The notes under the pieces were generated by a model. That model ran no database searches. It was not told the DNA's origin and saw nothing but the letters and a program-made list of their open reading frames with translations. A program made the position numbers and the translations under genes. Of a stretch of 64,000 nucleotides of DNA, positions 17,824 to 27,500 are shown in pieces. The DNA lies in the NCBI GenBank assembly GCA_020860245.1, contig JAJBUQ010000019.1, positions 25,048 through 89,047 on the forward strand. Reading direction: 5' to 3'. The DNA comes from Rikenellaceae bacterium. GTDB taxonomy: Bacteria > Bacteroidota > Bacteroidia > Bacteroidales > Rikenellaceae. Each line of letters opens with the position of its first letter. The stretch's first letter is position 1.

Positions 17824-19404
17824 TTAAAATTCTGATGTAAAATGGAACTTAATATCCGGGAACCGCTCCTGCGATAACTGCAAAGCGTACGATGTATCCG
17901 CAAGGAAGACCTTCCTGCCGTGTTTGTCAAGAGCGATATTCTGGAACTTGCGTTTACGAAAATCATCCAGCTGTTCCTTATTGTCGCTCTCGATCCAGCA
18001 TGCCTTATATATAGATACCGGTTCGTACTTGCATTTAGCGCCGTATTCGTGTTCCAGCCTGTATTGTATCACTTCGAACTGAAGAGCACCTACCGTGCCA
18101 ATGATCTTCCTCCCGTTCATTTTATTAGTGAACAACTGTGCGACTCCTTCGTCCATCAACTGGTCTACACCTTTGGATAACTGTTTAAATTTAAGCGGAT
18201 CCGCGTTTTCGATATAGCGGAACATCTCAGGCGAGAAGCTCGGTATTCCTGTGAATTTCAACTTCTCTCCCTCGGTAAGTGTGTCGCCTATTTTAAAATT
18301 CCCGGTATCATGCAGACCTATTATGTCCCCCGGATAAGCAAAATCTACGATTGACTTCTTGTCTGCCATAAATGCGTTCGGAGAGGAGAATTTTATGTTC
18401 TTTCCGCTCCCTACGTGCAGATAAGGCTTGTTGCGCTCGAAGGTTCCCGAGCATATTTTAAGAAACGCGATCCTGTCCCTGTGGTTAGGGTCCATATTAG
18501 CGTGTATCTTAAATATAAATCCTGTCATTTTATCTTCGAACGGGTCGATCTCCCGCTGCAGTGTGCGTGATTTGCCAGGATGCGGAGCTATTCGTATGAA
18601 GCAGTCTAAAAGTTCCATTACTCCGAAGTTATTCAGGGCACTTCCGAAGAATACCGGAGCGACCTCTCCCGATAAATATGTATCGAGTTCGAATTCCGGA
18701 TAAACACCCTCGACCAGTTCCAGATCTGTCCTTAGGTTATTCGCGTCCTTCTCAGTAATTATTTCGTCCAATTTAGGGTCGTTAAGATCCACTTCGACTA
18801 CCTCTCCCTGCGCTGTCTGCCTGTCTTCGGGAAAGAAGAGGCTCAATTTATTTTCAAATAGATTATAAACGCCTTTGAACGAAGGTCCCATTCCGATAGG
18901 GAAGGCGAGCGGACGCACATTTATTTTCAGTTCGCTCTCGATCTCATCCAGAAGGTCGAACGGATCCTTACCGTTGCGGTCGAGTTTGTTGATGAACACC
19001 ATCACCGGTGTATTCCGCATACGGCAGACCTCCATAAGTTTGCGCGTTTGTGTCTCTACTCCTTTGGCGCAGTCGATAACGATTATCACGCTGTCTACTG
19101 CGGTTAAGGTGCGGTAAGTATCTTCCGCGAAGTCCTCGTGGCCAGGTGTATCGAGAATGTTTATTTTTATACCCTTATATTCGAACCCCATTACGGAGGT
19201 CGCTACGGATATACCTCTCTGCCGTTCGATCTCCATGAAGTCCGATGTCGCCCCCTTCTTTATTTTATTCGATTTTACAGCGCCTGCGACGTGTATAGCG
19301 CCTCCGAAGAGGAGTAATTTTTCTGTAAGCGTCGTCTTGCCGGCATCCGGATGGCTTATTATAGCAAATGTTCTTCTTCTTTTTATTTCCTGAGTCAGGT
19401 CCAT
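17824..19404 (-). CDS. prfC: Peptide chain release factor 3
   Basis: The 526-residue translational GTPase removes class I release factors from ribosomes after termination. G motifs are [13 protein letters not shown] (G1, near residue 18), switch I with [27 protein letters not shown] (G3) and [12 protein letters not shown] (G4). Length and C-terminal domains ([35 protein letters not shown]) match RF3 and not EF-G. It sits 17 nt after nadB on the same strand. Confidence 0.95.
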   Translation of the reverse strand: MDLTQEIKRRRTFAIISHPDAGKTTLTEKLLLFGGAIHVAGAVKSNKIKKGATSDFMEIERQRGISVATSVMGFEYKGIKINILDTPGHEDFAEDTYRTLTAVDSVIIVIDCAKGVETQTRKLMEVCRMRNTPVMVFINKLDRNGKDPFDLLDEIESELKINVRPLAFPIGMGPSFKGVYNLFENKLSLFFPEDRQTAQGEVVEVDLNDPKLDEIITEKDANNLRTDLELVEGVYPEFELDTYLSGEVAPVFFGSALNNFGVMELLDCFIRIAPHPGKSRTLQREIDPFEDKMTGFIFKIHANMDPNHRDRIAFLKICSGTFERNKPYLHVGSGKNIKFSSPNAFMADKKSIVDFAYPGDIIGLHDTGNFKIGDTLTEGEKLKFTGIPSFSPEMFRYIENADPLKFKQLSKGVDQLMDEGVAQLFTNKMNGRKIIGTVGALQFEVIQYRLEHEYGAKCKYEPVSIYKACWIESDNKEQLDDFRKRKFQNIALDKHGRKVFLADTSYALQLSQERFPDIKFHFTSEF

Positions 19405-19421
19405 GTTTATTTGGGTAGTAA

Positions 19422-21002
19422 TTAAAATTCTTTTGCCGTTATCGTCGAAGGGTAGTCTATCGAGTAATGGAGCCCCACGCTCTCTTTTTTTAATTGGGCC
19501 TGCCTTATTATCAGATATCCAACGGCGATCATATTGCGCAGTTCGCAGAGGCTTTGACTGAGGGTCGAGGTGAGGTATAGCTGTTCGGTCTCTTCAAATA
19601 TTATCGCCAGCCTCTTGAGAGCCCTCTCCAGCCGCAGGTCGGAGCGTACAATCCCGACGTAATTGCTCATTATCTGCTGCATCTCTTTGTAGTTCTGAGT
19701 GATAAGCACCATCTCCTCAGGATGCGACGTGCCTCCGTAATCCCAGCCCGGAATATTATACTGAAGTTCCACCTTATCCAGCATAGGTATCGAGTGTTTA
19801 GCCGCCTGGTCAGCGTAGACAGCAGCCTCGATCAAAGAGTTGGACGCGAGACGGTTCGCACCGTGCAGGCCTGTGTACGAAGTCTCTCCGAGTGCGTACA
19901 GCCTGTTAATAGAAGTAAGGCCGTTGAGGTCTACCTTCACACCTCCGCAGGAGTAGTGTGCAGCAGGTGCGACAGGGATCATATCTTTGGTTATATCGAT
20001 CCCTTCCGACAAACATTTTTCGTATATGTTGGGGAAGTGGGATATTATATCTTTAGGGTCCTTATGGGTAACGTCGAGGTATACGTAATCGTATCCGTAC
20101 GTCTTCATCTCGTTGTCGATCCCGCGAGCAGTGATGTCTCTGGGGGCTATCGAGCCCATAGGATGGTACTTCTGCATGAATTCGTTGCCGTCCGGAGTCT
20201 TCAATATAGCCCCGAATCCCCGCATGGCTTCGGTTATAAGGAACGAGGGGCGTTCACCCGGATTGTACAGCGCGGTAGGGTGGAACTGAATATATTCCAT
20301 ATTTTCGATGGTTCCCTTGGCTCTGTGGACCATAGCAACTCCGTCCCCGGTGGCAACAGACGGATTTGTCGTAGTATGGTATATGTTTCCCACGCCGCCT
20401 GTCGCAAGTATTGTGAATTTGGATAAAATGGTGAGAATCCGCTTCTTCTTCAAATCCAGAACATAAGCCCCGTAACACTCCTTGTCCGGAGTCGATTTTT
20501 TTACGAGCATTCCTAAATGATGCTGTGTCAAAACTTCCACTGCGAAGTGATGTTCGAGTATCTCGATGTTAGGGTGCTTCTTCACCTTTCTGACGAGTGC
20601 GCGTTCGATCTCGTAGCCCGTGTTGTCCTTGTGGTGAAGTATACGATATTCGGTATGGCCTCCCTCTCTCGCGAGTTCGTATCTGCCGTTCTGGTCTTTA
20701 TCGAATTTTACACCCCAGTTTATCAACTGTTTGATAAGCTCCGGCGCGCGCCTGACTACGAGTTCCACTGCGTCGAGGTCGCACTCTCCCGCACCACAGA
20801 CGAGCGTGTCCTGAATATGCTTCTCGAAGTTGTCAGGTTCGTAAGTTACGGAACATATACCTCCCTGTGCGTAGTTGGTATTCCCTTCGCTGATGTTGCT
20901 CTTTGTTACGATCAGAACCCTGCCGTGCTCTGCCGCCTTGAGGGCGAACGTCAGCCCTGCGATTCCGCTCCCAATTACGAGAAAATCGGTCTCCCTGTTC
21001 AT
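19422..21002 (-). CDS. nadB: L-aspartate oxidase
   Basis: The 526-residue flavoenzyme oxidises L-aspartate to iminoaspartate, the first step of bacterial NAD synthesis. Visible motifs are the FAD-binding [17 protein letters not shown] (near 11-27), [15 protein letters not shown], a second FAD segment [20 protein letters not shown], the substrate-site HPTAL and the [18 protein letters not shown] signature. The C-terminal helical domain is present. No nadA or nadC is adjacent. Its ATG overlaps the stop of the GH25 gene by one base (TAATG), implying translational coupling. Confidence 0.93.
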   Translation of the reverse strand: MNRETDFLVIGSGIAGLTFALKAAEHGRVLIVTKSNISEGNTNYAQGGICSVTYEPDNFEKHIQDTLVCGAGECDLDAVELVVRRAPELIKQLINWGVKFDKDQNGRYELAREGGHTEYRILHHKDNTGYEIERALVRKVKKHPNIEILEHHFAVEVLTQHHLGMLVKKSTPDKECYGAYVLDLKKKRILTILSKFTILATGGVGNIYHTTTNPSVATGDGVAMVHRAKGTIENMEYIQFHPTALYNPGERPSFLITEAMRGFGAILKTPDGNEFMQKYHPMGSIAPRDITARGIDNEMKTYGYDYVYLDVTHKDPKDIISHFPNIYEKCLSEGIDITKDMIPVAPAAHYSCGGVKVDLNGLTSINRLYALGETSYTGLHGANRLASNSLIEAAVYADQAAKHSIPMLDKVELQYNIPGWDYGGTSHPEEMVLITQNYKEMQQIMSNYVGIVRSDLRLERALKRLAIIFEETEQLYLTSTLSQSLCELRNMIAVGYLIIRQAQLKKESVGLHYSIDYPSTITAKEF

Positions 21003-21685
21003 TATCTTAAAGTAAATTTTTTCAAATCGTTTAACTCTCCGGCAAACACGTTACGGTCCACATTCCCGTGGATTCCCGGAATAGTATGCGAGTCCGTATG
21101 TTGCCAGAATCTCCATGATGCCGAAGGCGTGCTGCTGTAATCCGCTATCCAGATATGATACTTCGATTCAGGGAAGTCCCTGCGCAGATAACGTTCATAA
21201 AAATTCGAAGAACAATATATTACCGGATAGACTCCGTAATAACGTTTTATCTCCGAGCAGAAGGCTGCGACCTCTTTAATCAGATGCTTCCTGTCCTTTA
21301 AAAATCTATGATATTCTATATCCAGGACAGGAAGAAGATTCCCTTTGGTTAATTTTGCCGTGTTGATAAAATTCCGCGCCTGCTTCTTGCCGGAGGTCCT
21401 GTGGCCGAAGAAGTGGTAAGCTCCCCAGAGAATTCCGCTCTTCTCGAGTTCTTGTTTATGGTGATGGTACATGGGGTCCTGAATAGCACTTCCCTCGGTC
21501 GCTTTGATGAAGATAAAGTGCGGACCGTCGCCTGAGATTATCTCCTTCCAGTCGATCTTCTTCTGGTATCTGGATATATCGATTCCCCAGACTTCATAAT
21601 CTTCCGCCGTCCTCTTGCCGTCCTCAGTACAGGAATACAGCGTAAGAAACGCAGTTATAACGAATAGATATTTCAGGAAGGCCAT
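21002..21685 (-). CDS. Glycoside hydrolase family 25 (lysozyme-like) lipoprotein
   Basis: The 227-residue protein has an N-terminal lipoprotein signal (LFVITAFLTLYSCTED, Cys near residue 19) and a GH25 domain typical of N,O-diacetylmuramidases that cleave peptidoglycan. Active-site residues fit the family: Asp in GIDISRYQ, FIFIKATEGSAIQDP, GAYHFFGH and the Asp-x-Glu pair in LLPVLDIEYH. It heads a minus-strand operon with nadB, prfC and a small membrane protein. The functional mix looks accidental. Confidence 0.88.
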   Translation of the reverse strand: MAFLKYLFVITAFLTLYSCTEDGKRTAEDYEVWGIDISRYQKKIDWKEIISGDGPHFIFIKATEGSAIQDPMYHHHKQELEKSGILWGAYHFFGHRTSGKKQARNFINTAKLTKGNLLPVLDIEYHRFLKDRKHLIKEVAAFCSEIKRYYGVYPVIYCSSNFYERYLRRDFPESKYHIWIADYSSTPSASWRFWQHTDSHTIPGIHGNVDRNVFAGELNDLKKFTLR

Positions 21686-21705
21686 TTTTATAAATTAAGA
21701 ATTTA

Positions 21706-21713
21706 CAAAATTA
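21706..21713 (-). promoter_or_regulatory. -7 promoter element of GH25-nadB-prfC
   Basis: The minus strand reads TAATTTTG, matching TAnnTTTG, with a predicted leader of about 14 nt. It is divergent from the receptor promoter 30 bp away. Confidence 0.45.
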
Positions 21714-21743
21714 TAAATATTTTATGAAATATAGTAAATACTG

Positions 21744-21751
21744 TATATTTG
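21744..21751 (+). promoter_or_regulatory. -7 promoter element of the TonB-dependent receptor
   Basis: TATATTTG matches TAnnTTTG, with predicted start near 21758 and a leader of about 17 nt to the ATG at 21775. No iron-box or riboswitch-like structure fits in so short a leader. Confidence 0.5.
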
Positions 21752-21774
21752 CCATTCATTAATTTAGCAGGTTC

Positions 21775-23913
21775 ATGAAAAAATATGGTGTCGCAGTTAT
21801 TCTATCTTTATTCTCGTTCCACAATTTATTCTGCGAACAAGCGCCGGAAGTATACGCTGATTTGTCAGGGGAACCTGTTCAGGTCGAACAAATTGCGGTA
21901 ACCGCTACCCGTACTCCGCTGCCTCTCAAAGATACCCCTGTTCTCACACGCATGCTAACCGCAAGAGACATCGAACTCAGCGGAGCAACTTCCCTGCCGC
22001 AATTGCTCGAGAGAGAACTCGCCGGAGTGGAGTTCCATCAAGCCGGATACGGAACTTCTCTGTCGTTTCAAGGCCTCGATGCCCGCTATATTTTGTTTCT
22101 TATAGATGGAGAGCGCATCGCCGGAGAGACGTACGGTAATATAGATTTTAACCGCATTGCGCTGTCCGATGTCGAGCGTATCGAGATCGTGCGCGGATCT
22201 TCGTCCGTGCTGTACGGATCCAACGCTATGGGCGCAGTCATAAATGTTATTACGAGGTCTCCGGTGGATAAAATAGATATCGCAGGATCGGTCAAATATG
22301 CAGGGTATTATCAGCGCAACAGGGAATATGTGGACGGTATAAGGAGCCATACCAAACAGGATATTCCGAACGTGGATGCCGACCTTTATATGGGTTTTAA
22401 CTTTGGTAAATTCAAGGCTCAGACCACAGTGGCCTATTCCGGCAGGGATGCCTACCAGCTCTTCGGAACAAAGGAAGAGGTAAGGCATTACGACGCTTAT
22501 CAGAAGATGAACGTAATGACCGGTGTTACGGAGATTATCTCCGATACTACGGTCATCGCACCCATAGATACTCTCGGACTCAGTATCAGCGGATGGAGGA
22601 GCGTATCTGTTACGCAGAAGGTTTCTTACGAATTTTCGGAAAAAATCAATGCCTTTGCCGCTGTTGCTTACTACACGAAGAGCCGTTATGACTTCCCGGA
22701 GAGCCTCAACACCGGAAGTGCGGACGGAGATAATTATACGTTCGAACGATACAACACTTATACGTTACGTACGGGTGTGGAATTCCAGCCGAACGCATAC
22801 AATTATATTTCGCTGAGTTACACGGGAGATCTCTCGCGCAAGAACATGGATTCCCTTCAATTCTCCGTTCCGAAGCAGAAACACATGTATAATTCGCCGC
22901 GCCTTTTGTGGACGGTGAATGCGGGACGTTACAATAGAGTTACGACAGGACTGGAATTCCTCAACGAGACGCTTAACTTCGATCTCAGCCGGTACGGATA
23001 CAATGATAAAAGAAGCGTGAATACCGTTACCCTCTATTCCCAGGATGAAATAAATACTAATATGGGCCTAAGCTTTATCGCAGGTATCAGGATAGAGAAA
23101 GCTAACCGTTACAAATGGAACTTCACACCCAAGGCCTCGGTAAAATATTCACTCGACGACTTGAGTTTCAGAGGCAGCTATTCGCGCGGATACCGCAATC
23201 CGACACTCAAAGAGCTCTATATGGATTATAAACTGCCGATCGGAGGTGGATCGAATATGTACGTTGTGGGCAATCCCGAACTGGAACCGGAGCACAACCA
23301 GTATATATCGTTTACCGCGGAATATACCAAAGGGTTTACTAACTTCTCTGTTACGGCATTCAAGAGTTACTTCCGTAAAAAAATAGATGTACGCGAGATC
23401 CAAAACGGAACCCGCACGGACCTGTTCTACGAGAACATAGACAAGAGCAGATTCTCAGGTATAGAACTTATCGCTAAGAGCCGCCTTGCCAAGGAATTGT
23501 TCGTTACGGCGAACTATAATTATATAGATCAGTCGGAAGATGCTCCCGAAGCATCGACGCAGTATATATTCGTCAGTCCGCACAGCGCGGCGATTATCCT
23601 TAATTACGGAGTGTCGTTAGGGCGGAATACTCTCTACTTCGATATATCCGGTAAGATCACAGGGAAAAAAACTTACGAGGATTTTATGGCCGCTGCGCAG
23701 ATGCCTTATGTTTATATGGGGACTTATTCGGCGAAGCACAATGCCTATTCGATTTGGAACTGTTCCGTCGCACTCGACATAAGAGGCGTAAGGATAATGG
23801 CCGGAATCGACAATCTATTCGACTATAAATCGCCCGTCGTAAATTTTAACTCCTGCATGGCTCCGTCAAGATACGGATATGTTAAACTCAGCTTCAATAT
23901 AAAGGAAAAATAA
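21775..23913 (+). CDS. TonB-dependent outer-membrane receptor
   Basis: The 712-residue protein has a signal peptide (about residues 1-20), a TonB-box-like segment VEQIAVTATRT, a plug domain (about 50-160, with ILFLIDGERIAGE and IEIVRGSSSVLYGSNAMGAVINVITR) and a 22-strand barrel ending in YVKLSFNIKEK. There is no N-terminal carboxypeptidase-like domain of the SusC type. The plug resembles siderophore, haem, colicin I or cobalamin receptors; the ligand is not determinable and no transport genes are adjacent. It has its own promoter and a terminator overlapping its stop. Confidence 0.9.
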   Translation: MKKYGVAVILSLFSFHNLFCEQAPEVYADLSGEPVQVEQIAVTATRTPLPLKDTPVLTRMLTARDIELSGATSLPQLLERELAGVEFHQAGYGTSLSFQGLDARYILFLIDGERIAGETYGNIDFNRIALSDVERIEIVRGSSSVLYGSNAMGAVINVITRSPVDKIDIAGSVKYAGYYQRNREYVDGIRSHTKQDIPNVDADLYMGFNFGKFKAQTTVAYSGRDAYQLFGTKEEVRHYDAYQKMNVMTGVTEIISDTTVIAPIDTLGLSISGWRSVSVTQKVSYEFSEKINAFAAVAYYTKSRYDFPESLNTGSADGDNYTFERYNTYTLRTGVEFQPNAYNYISLSYTGDLSRKNMDSLQFSVPKQKHMYNSPRLLWTVNAGRYNRVTTGLEFLNETLNFDLSRYGYNDKRSVNTVTLYSQDEINTNMGLSFIAGIRIEKANRYKWNFTPKASVKYSLDDLSFRGSYSRGYRNPTLKELYMDYKLPIGGGSNMYVVGNPELEPEHNQYISFTAEYTKGFTNFSVTAFKSYFRKKIDVREIQNGTRTDLFYENIDKSRFSGIELIAKSRLAKELFVTANYNYIDQSEDAPEASTQYIFVSPHSAAIILNYGVSLGRNTLYFDISGKITGKKTYEDFMAAAQMPYVYMGTYSAKHNAYSIWNCSVALDIRGVRIMAGIDNLFDYKSPVVNFNSCMAPSRYGYVKLSFNIKEK

Positions 23914-23949
23914 ACCCATAAATCCGTACGTAGAACCTGTGGGTTTATT
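23909..23949 (+). terminator. Probable terminator overlapping the receptor stop codon
   Basis: A 10-bp inverted repeat AATAAACCCA (23909-23918) and TGGGTTTATT (23940-23949) has a 21-nt loop and a weak T-rich end. It ends where the -7 element of the next gene starts. Confidence 0.5.
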
Positions 23950-23956
23950 AACTTTG
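23949..23956 (+). promoter_or_regulatory. -7 promoter element of the nitroreductase gene
   Basis: TAACTTTG matches TAnnTTTG, with a predicted leader of about 23 nt to the ATG at 23986. Confidence 0.5.
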
Positions 23957-23985
23957 AAGAATAAAATCAGTTATATTATACGACC

Positions 23986-24570
23986 ATGAAAAAATTATTC
24001 TTTGTCTCACTTATTGCGATTCTGGCATACGGTTCCTATGGTCAGGAATTATCCGCGGTGAAGTTAAACGCACCCGATCTGGAGACCGGAGCAGGTATTA
24101 TGCAGGCTCTCGCGAAGCGGGAATCTATTCGGCAATTCTCGGATAAAGAGCTTACTCTTCAGAATTTATCCGATCTTCTTTGGGCTGCCAACGGTATAAA
24201 CCGTCCTGAATCGGGTAAAAGAACAGCTCCGTCCGCAGGTAACAGGCAGGCTTTGGATATTTATTTATGCAATGCAGATGGAGTTTACCGTTACGATGCG
24301 GTCAATCATGCTCCGGAACCGGTAAATGCCGGTGACTACCGCCAGTTCGATGCTCCGGTATATCTGGTTATTGTTGCCAATACAGACCATAAAGAGAGCT
24401 TCTGGACCGATGCAGGGGTGATTTCACAAAATATCTCCCTATTCTGTGCAGGTCGCGGACTCGGAACTGTCTGCAGGGGTGGAATGGATCATGACAAACT
24501 GCGCGAGGGGCTGAAACTTAAGGAGGACCAGCACCTGATGCTGAATCATCCGGTAGGGTATCCGAAGTAA
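23986..24570 (+). CDS. Nitroreductase family protein with signal peptide
   Basis: The 194-residue protein belongs to the nitroreductase/SagB-like FMN superfamily: ALAKRESIRQFSDKELT (FMN phosphate site), LSDLLWAANGINRPESGKRT, APSAGNRQALDIYL and the C-terminal FCAGRGLGTVCRGGMD and LMLNHPVGYPK. A hydrophobic N terminus (KKLFFVSLIAILAYGSYGQ) looks like a cleavable signal peptide, so the protein is predicted to be exported, which is unusual for an FMN enzyme. The substrate is unknown. It is monocistronic by its own promoter. Confidence 0.82.
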   Translation: MKKLFFVSLIAILAYGSYGQELSAVKLNAPDLETGAGIMQALAKRESIRQFSDKELTLQNLSDLLWAANGINRPESGKRTAPSAGNRQALDIYLCNADGVYRYDAVNHAPEPVNAGDYRQFDAPVYLVIVANTDHKESFWTDAGVISQNISLFCAGRGLGTVCRGGMDHDKLREGLKLKEDQHLMLNHPVGYPK

Positions 24571-24583
24571 GAATTATTTGTCG

Positions 24584-24621
24584 GATACGCTGATAAAACC
24601 GGTAATTTTACACAGCGTATC
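24584..24621. repeat. Hairpin between nitroreductase and folE genes
   Basis: GATACGCTG (24584-24592) pairs perfectly with CAGCGTATC (24613-24621), and an inner TAAAA/TTTTA repeat extends it. No T run follows on either strand, only an A run towards folE, so it is not a standard terminator. Confidence 0.4.
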
Positions 24622-24633
24622 GAAAAAAAATAG

Positions 24634-24641
24634 TAACTTTG
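24634..24641 (+). promoter_or_regulatory. folE: -7 promoter element of the folE operon
   Basis: TAACTTTG matches TAnnTTTG after a run of eight A residues, with a predicted leader of about 28 nt to folE. Confidence 0.55.
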
Positions 24642-24675
24642 CAAATGCTGATCTATATAAATTTTGTCACTATAA

Positions 24676-25296
24676 ATGTTTGACGACGAAGATAAATTCA
24701 ATTACCATAAAGAAGAGCTGTACGACGAGACTAAAATCTCGCAGTTGAAGCATCATTACGGGGAGATACTCAAGATATTAGGCGAAAATCCCGAACGCGA
24801 AGGACTGCTGAAGACCCCTAAGAGGGTAGCGAAGGCGATGTCGTTCCTTACGCACGGATACGATCAGGACCCCGAGAAGATAATCCTCTCGGCGAAGTTC
24901 AAGGAGGAATACAAACAGATGGTTATAGTTAAGGATATCGAGCTCTATTCCATGTGCGAGCACCACCTGATGCCCTTCTTCGGGAAGGCCCATGTAGCCT
25001 ATGTGCCGAACGGATATATCACTGGCTTGTCGAAAATCGCGAGGGTTGTCGAGACATTCTCCCGGCGCATGCAGGTTCAGGAGAGACTCACGGTACAGAT
25101 TCGCGACTGCATTCAACGCTCGCTGAATCCTATGGGGGTTGCGGTGGTTATCGAAGCGTCCCACACCTGTATGCAGATGAGAGGTGTGCAGAAACAAAAC
25201 TCCGCGACGACGACTTCCGCGTTCACCGGAGTATTCCTGTCGGATATGAGAACCCGTGAGGAGTTCATACACTTGATTAGCAATAAATTACGATAA
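24676..25296 (+). CDS. folE: GTP cyclohydrolase I
   Basis: The 206-residue enzyme converts GTP to dihydroneopterin triphosphate, the first step of folate synthesis. An acidic N-terminal extension of about 30 residues precedes the T-fold core. Zinc and catalytic residues are visible in [19 protein letters not shown] (Cys and His near 94-98) and [15 protein letters not shown] (Cys near 172). It leads an operon with a PurF-like gene (12 nt later), surE and dnaB. Confidence 0.95.
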   Translation: MFDDEDKFNYHKEELYDETKISQLKHHYGEILKILGENPEREGLLKTPKRVAKAMSFLTHGYDQDPEKIILSAKFKEEYKQMVIVKDIELYSMCEHHLMPFFGKAHVAYVPNGYITGLSKIARVVETFSRRMQVQERLTVQIRDCIQRSLNPMGVAVVIEASHTCMQMRGVQKQNSATTTSAFTGVFLSDMRTREEFIHLISNKLR

Positions 25297-25308
25297 ATAT
25301 ATAAATAA

Positions 25309-26727
25309 ATGAGCGGTTTTTTCGGTTGTATCTCCAAAAAGGAATGTGTAGCTGATGTATTTTACGGAACGGATTATCATTCCCATCTTGGGACGAAGCG
25401 CGCCGGAATGTCATTCTTCAATGGAAGCGTATTCGTACGCTCCATTCACAGTCTCGAGAGTGCGTATTTTCGCAACAAGTTCGAGCCCGAACTTCACAAA
25501 TTCGAAGGTTCGAAGATGGGAATAGGAGTCATCAGCGATACCGAGTCCCAGCCTATTACTATCACGTCCCATCTTGGTATATTCTCGATTGTAACAGTGG
25601 GACGGATAGACAATGTAGCCGAGATTGCCGATGCGTTGTTGAAGGAAAAAATAAATTTTGCCGAATTTTCAGGCTCTGCGATCAACGCCTCCGAGCTCGT
25701 AGCAATACTTATAAGCCGCGCGGAATCCTTTGAAGAGGGTATCAAGACTGTTCATAAAACTATCAAAGGCTCGTGCAGCTTCTTGATGCTGACCGAGAAG
25801 GGACTTATAGCAGTAAGGGATAAAGTCGGAAGAACTCCGGTAATTATAGGTAAGAATCAAGACGGTTACGTAGCCGCGACAGAGAGTTCCTCATTTACTA
25901 ATCTCGATTATACCTACGTTCGCGATCTCGGTCCCGGAGAAGCGGTAATGCTGAACGGCGACGGGATTACACAGATTGTCGCTCCGGGTAATAAGAAACA
26001 AATATGTTCGTTTATGTGGGTTTATTACGGTTACCCTTCTTCGTATTACGAAGGCATTAACGTGGAGGCTGCGAGATATAATTGCGGAGGAGCGCTGGCC
26101 CGCAGGGACGATCTTAAGGATGCCGATTTTGTCTCAGGAATTCCGGATTCCGGTCTGGGGCACGCCATAGGTTACAGCAATGAAAAACGTATTCCTTACA
26201 AGAGAGCCTTCGTCAAATATACCCCTACATGGCCGAGGAGTTTCATGCCTCAGAACCAAAACATGAGAGACCTTGTGGCCAAAATGAAACTGATACCTAA
26301 CGAAGCTCTGACGAGAGGCTCGAATATTATATTCCTCGACGATTCTATCGTAAGGGGAACTCAATTGAAAGACAATGTAATCAAACTAATCGAAGCCGGA
26401 GTTAAAGACGTGCATATCCGCATTGCCTGCCCTCCGCTCGTTTATCCTTGTACATTCCTTAATTTCTCATCTTCGAGATCGTCGTTCGACCTTATTACGA
26501 GAAGGGTTATCAGGGATTTAGAGGGAACCGAGGACTTCTCGGAAGATGTTTTAAAGGAATATTCGACACCGGATACTCAGAGGTACAACAATATGATAGA
26601 AACAATCAGGAAGGTAATAGGTGTGACGACTCTCAAATTTATGAGGCTCGACGACCTCGTGAATGCGATAGGACTTCCGAAGGAACAACTATGCACCCAC
26701 TGCTGGGACAATTCAAGCTGTTTGTAA
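25309..26727 (+). CDS. PurF-like phosphoribosyltransferase lacking the glutaminase active site
   Basis: The 472-residue protein has the architecture of glutamine PRPP amidotransferase: an Ntn-hydrolase domain (about 1-230) and a type I phosphoribosyltransferase domain with the PRPP motif IIFLDDSIVRGTQ (340-352). Cys233, Cys381, Cys462 and Cys465 fit the four Fe-S ligands of the Bacillus-type enzyme. But the N-terminal nucleophile Cys2 is Ser2 (MSGFFG), the HNGN oxyanion loop is TVGRID (96-101), and the conserved Arg and Asp of the glutamine site (RYPT and SDSE motifs) are gone. So it probably does not hydrolyse glutamine. It may use ammonia or have another role; not called purF for that reason. 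Confidence 0.85.
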   Translation: MSGFFGCISKKECVADVFYGTDYHSHLGTKRAGMSFFNGSVFVRSIHSLESAYFRNKFEPELHKFEGSKMGIGVISDTESQPITITSHLGIFSIVTVGRIDNVAEIADALLKEKINFAEFSGSAINASELVAILISRAESFEEGIKTVHKTIKGSCSFLMLTEKGLIAVRDKVGRTPVIIGKNQDGYVAATESSSFTNLDYTYVRDLGPGEAVMLNGDGITQIVAPGNKKQICSFMWVYYGYPSSYYEGINVEAARYNCGGALARRDDLKDADFVSGIPDSGLGHAIGYSNEKRIPYKRAFVKYTPTWPRSFMPQNQNMRDLVAKMKLIPNEALTRGSNIIFLDDSIVRGTQLKDNVIKLIEAGVKDVHIRIACPPLVYPCTFLNFSSSRSSFDLITRRVIRDLEGTEDFSEDVLKEYSTPDTQRYNNMIETIRKVIGVTTLKFMRLDDLVNAIGLPKEQLCTHCWDNSSCL

Positions 26728-26729
26728 GT

Positions 26730-27500
26730 ATGGATAAACCATTGATATTTATAACCAACGACGACGGATTCCAGGCCAAAGGACTGGAGGCGCTGATCGA
26801 GATCGCGAGACCGCTCGGAAGAGTCGTTGTCGTGGCTCCTGAAGTCGCGCAGTCCGGTATGTCGCATGCTATCACGATATCGAGCCCGCTATATCTTCGC
26901 AAAATAAAACAGGAACCGGATCTGGAGATTTATACCTGTTCGGGAACCCCGGTAGATTGCGTTAAGATGGCGTTTGACAGCATTATGCAGGAACGGCCTG
27001 CACTCGCGCTCTCAGGAATCAACCACGGATCTAATTCCGCTGTAAGTGTGATATATTCAGGAACTATGGGGGCTGCGTCGGAATGTAGTTTTTACAACAT
27101 TCCGTCGATAGGATTCTCGTTGTTGAATCCGCGCGAAGATGCCGATTTTACAGCCGCGCAGCACTATGCTTCGATCATCATAGGCAGGGTTCTGAATACT
27201 GACGATATATCGATTCCGATGTGTCTTAATGTCAATATCCCCGATCTGCCGAAGGAGGAGATACAGGGAATCCGTTTGTGCAGACAAAATAAAGGATACT
27301 GGCGTGAGGAGTTCGAGAAGCGGTTCGATCCGCGCGGAAGGGAATATTACTGGCCTACCGGAATCTTCCTCAATCAGGAGGAGCATGCTACCGATACGGA
27401 CGAGTATGCGCTTAATAACGGTTACGTATCCATCGTACCCATGCAGGTGGATATGACGGACTACAATCAACTCGACCAGATGTACGCTTGGAAATTTTAA
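26730..27500 (+). CDS. surE: 5'-nucleotidase SurE
   Basis: The 256-residue metal-dependent phosphatase removes phosphate from nucleoside monophosphates. The N terminus IFITNDDGFQAKGLEAL holds the Asp-Asp metal ligands, followed by VVAPEVAQSGMSHAITI, the YTCSGTPVDCVKMA segment and LSGINHGSNSAVSVIYSGT with the Asn ligand. The frame opens earlier (26691), inside the previous gene, but the ATG at 26730 starts 2 nt after its stop and gives the family N terminus. Its stop overlaps the next ATG by one base. Confidence 0.93.
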   Translation: MDKPLIFITNDDGFQAKGLEALIEIARPLGRVVVVAPEVAQSGMSHAITISSPLYLRKIKQEPDLEIYTCSGTPVDCVKMAFDSIMQERPALALSGINHGSNSAVSVIYSGTMGAASECSFYNIPSIGFSLLNPREDADFTAAQHYASIIIGRVLNTDDISIPMCLNVNIPDLPKEEIQGIRLCRQNKGYWREEFEKRFDPRGREYYWPTGIFLNQEEHATDTDEYALNNGYVSIVPMQVDMTDYNQLDQMYAWKF

